A stretch of 16,574 nt of DNA from JBAUHN01 sp049680295 (GTDB taxonomy: Bacteria; Pseudomonadota; Alphaproteobacteria; Rhodobacterales; Rhodobacteraceae), in assembly GCA_049680295.1 (NCBI GenBank), contig JBAUHN010000126.1, positions 1 to 16,574 of the forward strand, written 5' to 3'. The position numbers and the translations under genes were made by a program. Shown here in pieces: positions 7,663 to 12,454 of this stretch (the first letter of the stretch is position 1; each line of letters begins with the position of its first letter). Under the pieces are notes generated by a model. That model ran no database searches and had not been told where the DNA came from. It saw nothing but the letters and a program-made list of their open reading frames with translations.

Positions 7663-8517
7663 TCAAGAACCGCAAAGCTCAGAGACGCTGCGGACAGGGG
7701 CCTCATCGGTGGTCATACCGTGGGTTTCATTGATGGCGACATAGTCTGCGCCGCCGATGAAGTCGCGCATCGCGGCGTTGAACTCTTCGACAAAGGCCTG
7801 ATCTTCCTGGCGAAAGGCAAATGCACCGTGATCCACCGCCGACTTACCGCCAATCTCGGCAAAGGGTTCGACCATTTCGAAATCAGTACCGGGCTGGTTA
7901 TCGATGATCTGACGGGCGCTTGGCGCATCTACGCCGAAGGCATCCGCACGGCCAGCGCGCAGCGCCGCCAGTGCCGTGGGCGCGTCGGGGTATTCCTGAA
8001 CGTTTGCGCGCTCGATCCCCAACTCCAAAGCGGCAGCCACCTGCGCGGTGCCGGAAACGGTGGCAAGCGTTGCGCCCTGTTCCAGAATATCCTCATAGCG
8101 CGCGATGCCCTTCGGATTGCCTGTCGGGACGACCAGGGTTGCACGAATGCCGAATGTCGGCTCGGAAAAGGCAACCTCAGCACAGCGTGCAGGGGTTACG
8201 AACATCCCGGCGGCCACAACATCGTAGCGATTGGCCTTGAGGCCGGGGATCAGGGCACCCCAGTCGGTCGATACCGCATCCGCGACCTTGATGCCCATCT
8301 GGCCCAGAACCGTTTCGAGGATTTCCACATCGGTGCCGATCACGTTGCCATTGTCGGCAACATATGCAAATGGGGCATAGTTGAAATAGGCGACCCGTAC
8401 ACCGTCCGTTGCGGCAGTCTCGTTCAAATTTTGCGCGGTGGCTGCCGTTGCGACTAGCGCGAGTGATGCCGCGAGCCCGCGCGCCGCAGAAACGAAAAAG
8501 CCAAGTTCATAAGTCAT
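7663..8517 (-). CDS. Periplasmic solute-binding protein, family 3, EhuB-like
   Basis: A 284-aa precursor of an amino-acid-type (SBP_bac_3) receptor. The signal peptide covers about residues 1-28, with a hydrophobic core LAASLALVATAATA and a likely AxA cleavage before Gln29. The mature part begins with GVRVAYFNYAPFAYV and has the motifs IPGLKANRYDVVAAGMFVTPARC and AFSEP (about 90-120). GNP and YED segments follow, as in ectoine receptors of the EhuB type. The ATG at 8515-8517 has GGAG 7 nt upstream. An in-frame extension to 8544 lies beyond this strong site and is not used. Position 47 is Tyr where, from memory, EhuB has a ligand-contacting Glu, so the ligand probably differs from ectoine. It is the first gene of the operon, which fits its need for high expression. 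Confidence 0.9.
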   Translation of the reverse strand: MTYELGFFVSAARGLAASLALVATAATAQNLNETAATDGVRVAYFNYAPFAYVADNGNVIGTDVEILETVLGQMGIKVADAVSTDWGALIPGLKANRYDVVAAGMFVTPARCAEVAFSEPTFGIRATLVVPTGNPKGIARYEDILEQGATLATVSGTAQVAAALELGIERANVQEYPDAPTALAALRAGRADAFGVDAPSARQIIDNQPGTDFEMVEPFAEIGGKSAVDHGAFAFRQEDQAFVEEFNAAMRDFIGGADYVAINETHGMTTDEAPVRSVSELCGS

Positions 8518-8575
8518 TGTGTCTCTCCCAGGTTGGTACATCAACTGCGAAGGCAGTCGAAGGGTGTTTTTTTGA

Positions 8576-8605
8576 ATAATATCTATGTGAGCATATCATA
8601 TACAA
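8576..8605 (-). promoter_or_regulatory. Candidate sigma70-type promoter of the catabolic operon
   Basis: Read on the minus strand, TTGTAT (8605-8600) and TATTAT (8581-8576) are separated by 18 nt inside the only AT-rich patch upstream of the binding-protein gene. They lie about 60 nt from its start codon. A perfect TTGACA lies at 8614-8609, but no -10 box sits at the correct distance from it. This is a prediction from motif match and position only. Confidence 0.4.
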
Positions 8606-8606
8606 T
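8595..8606. promoter_or_regulatory. Possible GntR operator overlapping the -35 box
   Basis: The 12-mer ATCATATACAAT is an imperfect palindrome (outer AT and central TATA match its reverse complement). It resembles TnGTATACnA-like sites of FCD/FadR-group GntR regulators. It overlaps the candidate -35 element, a position suited to repression by the operon-encoded GntR protein. Confidence 0.3.
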
Positions 8607-8960
8607 TCTGTCAATTAGGCATGAAAACCAAATGGAAGCGCTCAATGCTAAGTCGTTTCAGAGTTGCGGTGGTCACCAATCAACAAGTGAACGGATTGCC
8701 ATCGTCAGCCAAGACCTAAGCCGGTTGCCTCGGAACGCATCTAGTCTTGGGAATTGGTATGAGTTTGGCTTGTGGCGAAGCGCGGTTTGGATAACTCGTT
8801 CGAAACCAGCAAGCAATGTCCGCTTCCATGACAATGGTGGCAACGCTGCGAGAACCCCGCCGCATGTGCAAAGCGATGCTGCGTCATCGAAGTATGAAAA
8901 ACGAACGGCAACAAAGTCCGCACTGCCGTCATTCGACATGTTCAATTTGCGCCAACAACA

Positions 8961-8990
8961 AACGCCGCGCGGGTTTTGCCGCGCGGCGTT
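8961..8990 (-). terminator. Strong GC-rich terminator hairpin after rplI
   Basis: A perfect 12-bp stem, AACGCCGCGCGG (8961-8972) paired with 8979-8990, has a 6-nt GTTTTG loop. It begins 27 nt past the rplI stop. On the minus strand the stem is followed by a T-rich stretch (GTTTGTTGTTGG). The plus-strand flank is also T-rich, so it may stop transcription in both directions and insulate the ribosomal genes from the catabolic operon. Confidence 0.8.
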
Positions 8991-9017
8991 TCAATCTTTT
9001 ACCAGTGTCGGCGCTAA

Positions 9018-9662
9018 TCAGCTGCGACCGGCGGTGTCTTCCTGGTCACCGGATGCGGGCTCTTCTTCGGACTGTGCAACAGCCTCGGCCAGATCTTCGT
9101 CGTCGGATGCGGCAGCGCCAATGTCTTCGAAGAGTTCCGAGATTTCGAACTCAGCCGCTGCTTCTTCTTCGGCGGCCAGTTCCTGAATGGACTTGCCTGC
9201 CGCTTGCAGTTCGGCCTCTTCGGGCGAACGGGCGACGTTCAGCTCGATTGTGGCTTCGACTTCGGGGTGTAGTACAACCGTTGCGACGTGGATGCCCAGT
9301 TCCTTGATCGGTTGCAGGACAACCTGCTTGCGATCGACCGAGAAACCGGCCTCGGTGGCGGCTTCGGCGGCGTCACGGGTGGTGACCGAGCCATAAAGCG
9401 CGCCGGCATCCGAGGCAGAGCGAATCACAATGAACGACTGTCCATCGAGGGTTGCTGCCAGCTTTTCGGCTTCGGTCTTGGTTTCCAGATTGCGGGCTTC
9501 CAGCTGTGCTTTCTGGCCCTCAAACGATGCGATGTTGGCTTTGGAGGCCGACAGCGCCTTGCCTTGAGGCAGCAGGTAGTTGCGTGCGTAGCCCGATTTT
9601 ACATCGACGACTTCGCCCATCTGACCCAGCTTGGCGACACGTTGAAGAAGGATAACTTGCAT
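9018..9662 (-). CDS. rplI: Large ribosomal subunit protein bL9
   Basis: A 214-aa L9. It binds 23S rRNA near the L1 stalk base. The N-terminal domain MQVILLQRVAKLGQMGEVVDVKSGYARNYLLP (1-32) is the family signature. A connecting helix (about 40-75) and the C-terminal RNA-binding domain (to about 150) follow. Classic bacterial L9 is near 150 aa. Here about 65 further residues form a Glu/Asp/Ala-rich, strongly acidic and probably disordered tail, as seen in some alphaproteobacteria. The ribosome site AGGAG overlaps the TAA stop of rpsR (12-nt gap). It is the last gene of the rpsF-rpsR-rplI operon. Confidence 0.97.
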   Translation of the reverse strand: MQVILLQRVAKLGQMGEVVDVKSGYARNYLLPQGKALSASKANIASFEGQKAQLEARNLETKTEAEKLAATLDGQSFIVIRSASDAGALYGSVTTRDAAEAATEAGFSVDRKQVVLQPIKELGIHVATVVLHPEVEATIELNVARSPEEAELQAAGKSIQELAAEEEAAAEFEISELFEDIGAAASDDEDLAEAVAQSEEEPASGDQEDTAGRS

Positions 9663-9674
9663 GAGTGTTGCTCC

Positions 9675-9902
9675 TTATTTCACAGCGTAGGGCAGCAGGG
9701 CGAGAAAGCGGGCGCGTTTGATGGCACGGGCCAGTTCACGTTGCTTTTTCGCCGATACGGCGGTGATGCGGGACGGCACGATCTTGCCACGCTCGGAGAT
9801 GTAGCGTTGCAGCAGACGTGTGTCTTTATAGTCAATCGCAGGTGCGTTTTCGCCCGAGAAGGGGCAAACCTTGCGACGGCGGAAAAATGGTTTTGCAGCC
9901 AT
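9675..9902 (-). CDS. rpsR: Small ribosomal subunit protein bS18
   Basis: A 75-aa S18 of standard length. It pairs with S6 on the 30S platform and binds 16S rRNA. The basic N-terminus PFFRRRKVCPF (5-15) and the conserved core DYKDTRLLQRYISERGKI and PSRITAVSAKKQRELARAIKRAR-type segments are intact. AGGAC lies about 8 nt before the ATG. It lies 28 nt after rpsF and 12 nt before rplI. Confidence 0.98.
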   Translation of the reverse strand: MAAKPFFRRRKVCPFSGENAPAIDYKDTRLLQRYISERGKIVPSRITAVSAKKQRELARAIKRARFLALLPYAVK

Positions 9903-9930
9903 GGTTTAGGTCCTTTCTTTCAAGCTTTGA

Positions 9931-10293
9931 TCAACGGCGCTCGCGGCGTTCGCCGCGGTCGGGGCGCTCATCGCGTTTTTGCATCTGAACGGACGGCAGT
10001 TCTTTATGCTCGTCCACTTTGATGGTCAAAACGCGCATCACGTCGTCATGCAAACGCATCAGGCGTTCCATTTCCTGCACGGCCGGTGCCGGGGCATCCG
10101 AGCGCATAAAGGCATAGTGGCCCTTGCGGTTTTTGTTGATCTTATAGGCCATTGTTTTGACGCCCCAGTACTCGTGATCCACGAGTGCTCCGCCGTTGTC
10201 GGACAGAACGGTGCCAAAATGTTCGATGAGGCCTTCGGCTTGCGTGTTGGACAGATCCTGACGCGCAATCATGACATGCTCATATAGCGGCAT
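9931..10293 (-). CDS. rpsF: Small ribosomal subunit protein bS6
   Basis: A 120-aa S6, the 30S platform protein that binds as a heterodimer with S18. The N-terminus MPLYEHVMIARQDLS and the core segments YWGVKTMAYKINKNRKGHY and MRLHDDVMRVLTIKV are typical. The C-terminus is an Arg/Glu/Asp-rich flexible tail (about 107-120), often found in alphaproteobacteria. AGGAG lies 6 nt upstream of the ATG. It is the first gene of the ribosomal operon, with a GC-rich leader hairpin upstream. Confidence 0.97.
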   Translation of the reverse strand: MPLYEHVMIARQDLSNTQAEGLIEHFGTVLSDNGGALVDHEYWGVKTMAYKINKNRKGHYAFMRSDAPAPAVQEMERLMRLHDDVMRVLTIKVDEHKELPSVQMQKRDERPDRGERRERR

Positions 10294-10330
10294 GCGGTCT
10301 CCTATTTATATCAAGGCGCATTTCATAGGG

Positions 10331-10354
10331 GGGGCCTGATCCTTTTGCGGCCCC
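10331..10354 (-). ncRNA. Leader hairpin upstream of rpsF, possible S6:S18 autoregulatory motif
   Basis: On the minus strand GGGGCC (10354-10349) pairs with GGCCCC (10336-10331) around a 12-nt loop that starts with GC after a CC, giving a local CCG. It lies 38 nt upstream of the rpsF start. Many bacteria carry an rpsF leader hairpin with a conserved CCG recognised by the S6:S18 complex for feedback control. The location and CCG fit, but the full consensus was not checked. It is not an intrinsic terminator, since it lacks a T-run. Confidence 0.35.
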
Positions 10355-10402
10355 GCCACGAGAGACTGCGCGGTTTGGGTAGAAGTGCAAAAGGAAGTGC
10401 TG

Positions 10403-10430
10403 CATATACACGCTTTGGCGTGGCGCGCAA
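10403..10430 (-). promoter_or_regulatory. Candidate promoter of rpsF-rpsR-rplI
   Basis: Minus strand TTGCGC (10430-10425) and TATATG (10408-10403) are spaced by 16 nt, about 110 nt upstream of the rpsF start and before the leader hairpin. The motif is moderate. The rest of 10294-10627 is a divergent control region for rpsF and the plus-strand membrane protein, with no extra gene seen. Confidence 0.3.
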
Positions 10431-10627
10431 CCCAGGCGTTCTGTGTGCCGCGCCGCGCCTTAAATGCGCGCTGAGCCGGGCGAAAATCTGCCGATACCCT
10501 AAACGAACAAAAGATGGCCCCGGCGGCGTCAGGTCCGGGTCTCATTTTCGTCTTGTTTTGCATCCCTTGTGGGGATCATCCGATACTTCACTGGTCTTTC
10601 AATTCAGGACCAAAAAGGAAAGACGCC

Positions 10628-11116
10628 ATGACGACCACATCTGACATCACGCCTGAAAATGCGAATGCGTTGCTGAATGTCATGTCAGTGGATGGGTCAC
10701 GCATGATGCTGCGCGGCGCACAGCGGGTGATCGGTGTGGCGCTGGTTGTTGCGTCCTTTGGTCTATGGCTCAGCCCGGGTGCGAATTTCGAACCTGACCT
10801 GATGCTGATGAAGCTGATGGTGTCCGCACTGACCGGAATTATCGGTCTGGCATTAATCCAGCATGCGACGCAGCCAGTGGAACCCCTGATCGAGTTGGAT
10901 GTGATCCGCAAGGAATTGCGTCTGGTCCGCGTGGAGGGTCTTAAAAAAGAGCTGGTCCAGAAATGTGCATTCACCGCGCTAAGCCGGGTTGAGCAAAACG
11001 GCAATTGCATGCGTATGTGGGATGAAAACGGCCATTTGCTGGCCGAAGTGACGGTGGCGGATCGCAATGTGCTGGACAGTTTGACATCCGGACTGCGCAA
11101 CGCCGGCAAGCTTTGA
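10628..11116 (+). CDS. Small two-helix membrane protein of unknown function
   Basis: A 162-aa protein I do not recognise. Two hydrophobic segments, about residues 31-49 and 57-78, form a helical hairpin. They are followed by an 80-residue polar, probably cytoplasmic C-terminal part with mixed charge. It contains the ELRLVRVEGLKKELVQK and MRMWDENGHLLAEV stretches, which look like beta-strand/turn repeats. There is no signal peptide and no catalytic motif. The start is the ATG at 10628 with AAAGGAAAG upstream; the frame is open further upstream, but without a better ribosome site. Codon use and GC match the neighbours, so it looks like a real gene. It stands alone on the plus strand, divergent from rpsF. 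It may be a conserved lineage-specific hypothetical protein. Confidence 0.75.
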   Translation: MTTTSDITPENANALLNVMSVDGSRMMLRGAQRVIGVALVVASFGLWLSPGANFEPDLMLMKLMVSALTGIIGLALIQHATQPVEPLIELDVIRKELRLVRVEGLKKELVQKCAFTALSRVEQNGNCMRMWDENGHLLAEVTVADRNVLDSLTSGLRNAGKL

Positions 11117-11435
11117 CAGCAAAACGGTTCGTATTTTAACCGTGATTTTGAGCAGCCACGCATCTTTTGGTTGAAAAAATGTGAACTTGGTCAATGGCGG
11201 TTAAGAGCCCGTTCTGTTTATTTGATTTGCGCGCTGCGTTCTTAAGAAGCGCAAAGCTCTCTGAAGTGGGCTGACAATTGATGCGGCCGTGCAGAGTAAA
11301 AAGCAGCCGTTCATGTAACCGTTCGAATTTCGCAACCATGCATTCAAACACTGACGAAAAAGTGCGCTTTTGCATCGCCCCTTGGCCGGTTCAGGGTGGC
11401 TTGAACGGGTATCGATTGTCGTTTGGATTTTCAAA
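11117..11435. other. Intergenic region between convergent genes
   Basis: These 319 nt lie between the membrane-protein gene and the convergent regulator gene. They hold a hairpin just after the first stop and another straddling the regulator stop, and otherwise nothing I can support. Short frames here lack ribosome sites and recognisable motifs. Confidence 0.5.
11124..11143 (+). terminator. Weak hairpin after the small membrane protein gene
   Basis: A 6-bp perfect stem, ACGGTT (11124-11129) and AACCGT (11138-11143), has an 8-nt T-rich loop. It starts 7 nt after the stop codon and is followed by GATTTTG. The position suits a terminator, but the stem is short and the T-tract imperfect. Confidence 0.4.
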
Positions 11436-11443
11436 TCAAACGA
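11419..11443 (-). terminator. Hairpin at the 3' end of the GlxA-type regulator gene
   Basis: The 7-bp arms TCGTTTG (11419-11425) and CAAACGA (11437-11443) extend by ATTT/AAAT across a one-base bulge. The structure includes the regulator's stop codon. There is no strong T-run beyond it, so it is more likely an end-stabilising hairpin or a weak terminator, possibly acting on both strands. Confidence 0.35.
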
Positions 11444-12389
11444 AGGCTGATCCGTGATGCTTGCGAAAGCTGCGTGCGAGAGTTGACGCGCTGGCGAAAC
11501 CGCAGCGTAGAGCAATTTCACCCCGCGTCATGCCGCCATAGCGAAGCAGCTCGCGCGCCCGCGCAAGGCGCAATAGCACATAGTATTTTCCCGGGGGCAT
11601 ATGCAGCTCACGTAGGAAAAGACGATGAAAAGACCGCTCAGGCATATTTGCAGCTGCGGCCAAGGCCTCAATTGGCTCAGGGTTTTCCAGCGTTTCGGAC
11701 ATGATTTGCAAAACTCGCTTGAGTGTGGGCGATGCTCTAAAAGGCAGCGATTGGTCTGGATATGACGCCCCGTGTCGTCGAGCGTTATCATGCAAAAACA
11801 TAGCACCCGCGTCGAGCGCGACGGCTGAGCCAAAATGATCGCGGATATAGTCTAGCATAAGGTCTAGCGCTGCGGCTGCAGTTCCACATGTCCAGAAGCG
11901 TCCGTCGCGCACGACGCTGTCCGATTTCACATCAACTTGCGGAAAGGTTTCGGCAAATTCGTCAAGAAGCTGCCAATGCAGTGTTGCTTTACGTCCCTCA
12001 AGGTATCCGCAGCGCGCCAATATCCATGTTCCGGTGTCAGCGGCAATCACCGTGGCGTTTGCGATCAGCGGATCAAGACTGCGGCGCAAATCCGAGGCGC
12101 TGCACGTGTCGCGAAACACATCGCCGCCGATGACAAACGCCAATTCCGCTGGCTTAGCCTGTGCCTTGGGCTTGTCAGGTGTCACAGCGATGCCACTGGA
12201 GCTTTCCACGGGCAAATCAGTCTCGGTCAGAATGGTCCAGCTGATATCAAGCCCGTGCTGGTCACGCACCACGCGCAACGGTTCCAGCAGGCAGGCCAAA
12301 ACCATGTTGGAGAAGGCATCGAATAGGAGGACAGTGATGTTTAGACGCGTCATTGGCAGTTTGGGCTTTTCTTTTGGCATTTCAAGCAT
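11436..12389 (-). CDS. GlxA-family transcriptional regulator (DJ-1/PfpI domain plus AraC-type HTH)
   Basis: A 317-aa regulator. The N-terminal DJ-1/PfpI-like (class I amidotransferase-fold) sensor domain spans about 15-190. It has the family marks ADTGTWILARCGYLEGRKATLHW (split: ADTGTW 117-122, GRKATLHW 132-139) and CGTAAAALDLML (168-179). The C-terminal AraC double helix-turn-helix spans about 225-313, with RLARARELLRYGG and EIALRCGFASASTLARSFRKH. The protein stops shortly after the second recognition helix, without the usual FG-x-SP-x-x-YR extension, so the C-terminus is slightly short. Relatives (CdhR, GbdR, ArgR types) activate catabolism of quaternary amines and amino acids. It is divergent from the CoA-transferase/dimethylformamidase-like operon across 65 nt and is its probable regulator. 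In-frame ATGs at codons 4 and 13 are alternative starts. Confidence 0.9.
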   Translation of the reverse strand: MLEMPKEKPKLPMTRLNITVLLFDAFSNMVLACLLEPLRVVRDQHGLDISWTILTETDLPVESSSGIAVTPDKPKAQAKPAELAFVIGGDVFRDTCSASDLRRSLDPLIANATVIAADTGTWILARCGYLEGRKATLHWQLLDEFAETFPQVDVKSDSVVRDGRFWTCGTAAAALDLMLDYIRDHFGSAVALDAGAMFLHDNARRHGASYPDQSLPFRASPTLKRVLQIMSETLENPEPIEALAAAANMPERSFHRLFLRELHMPPGKYYVLLRLARARELLRYGGMTRGEIALRCGFASASTLARSFRKHHGSAFV

Positions 12390-12454
12390 AGGTCCTGTGG
12401 CAATCGTTTTCTACGGTGAAGTGACACACCGTCTCTCAAACATGGATCTTCCTC
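12390..12454. promoter_or_regulatory. 65-bp divergent control region
   Basis: This short spacer must hold both divergent promoters and the regulator site. It contains a perfect inverted repeat, ACGGTG (12413-12418) and CACCGT (12427-12432), with an 8-nt centre. This matches the two-half-site pattern expected for an AraC-type dimer. No clear -35/-10 hexamers are seen, in line with activator-dependent promoters. No strong ribosome site precedes the CoA-transferase ATG. Confidence 0.45.

Larger units (their letters stand above)
8518..8960. other. Intergenic region upstream of the nine-gene operon
   Basis: These 443 nt separate the binding-protein gene from the ribosomal block's terminator. About 8560-8615 is AT-rich and holds the candidate promoter and operator listed separately. 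From about 8640 to 8945 I see no believable gene. The frames on either strand are short, lack ribosome sites and give compositions unlike the neighbours. It may be decayed sequence or a dispersed intergenic repeat. Confidence 0.5.

Noticed and set aside
455..8517. Straight call as an ectoine/hydroxyectoine degradation (ehu-eut) cluster
   Set aside because: The deacetylase (EutE/DoeB), EutA, the cyclodeaminase-like EutC and the MocR-type EnuR regulator are absent, the M24 and receptor key residues differ, and a kynureninase is present.
8609..8614. Perfect TTGACA box on the minus strand
   Set aside because: The nearest -10-like hexamers lie 13 or 21 nt and more away, so it does not form a normal promoter. 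The TTGTAT/TATTAT pair was preferred.
8673..8945. 90-codon minus-strand frame in the intergenic region, considered as a transposase remnant
   Set aside because: No DDE, HTH or inverted-repeat evidence; no ribosome site; not supportable as a gene or an IS.
8533..9186. 217-codon plus-strand frame across the intergenic region into rplI
   Set aside because: Half of it is antisense to rplI and reads as Ser/Ala runs; it crosses the terminator hairpin and has no domain.
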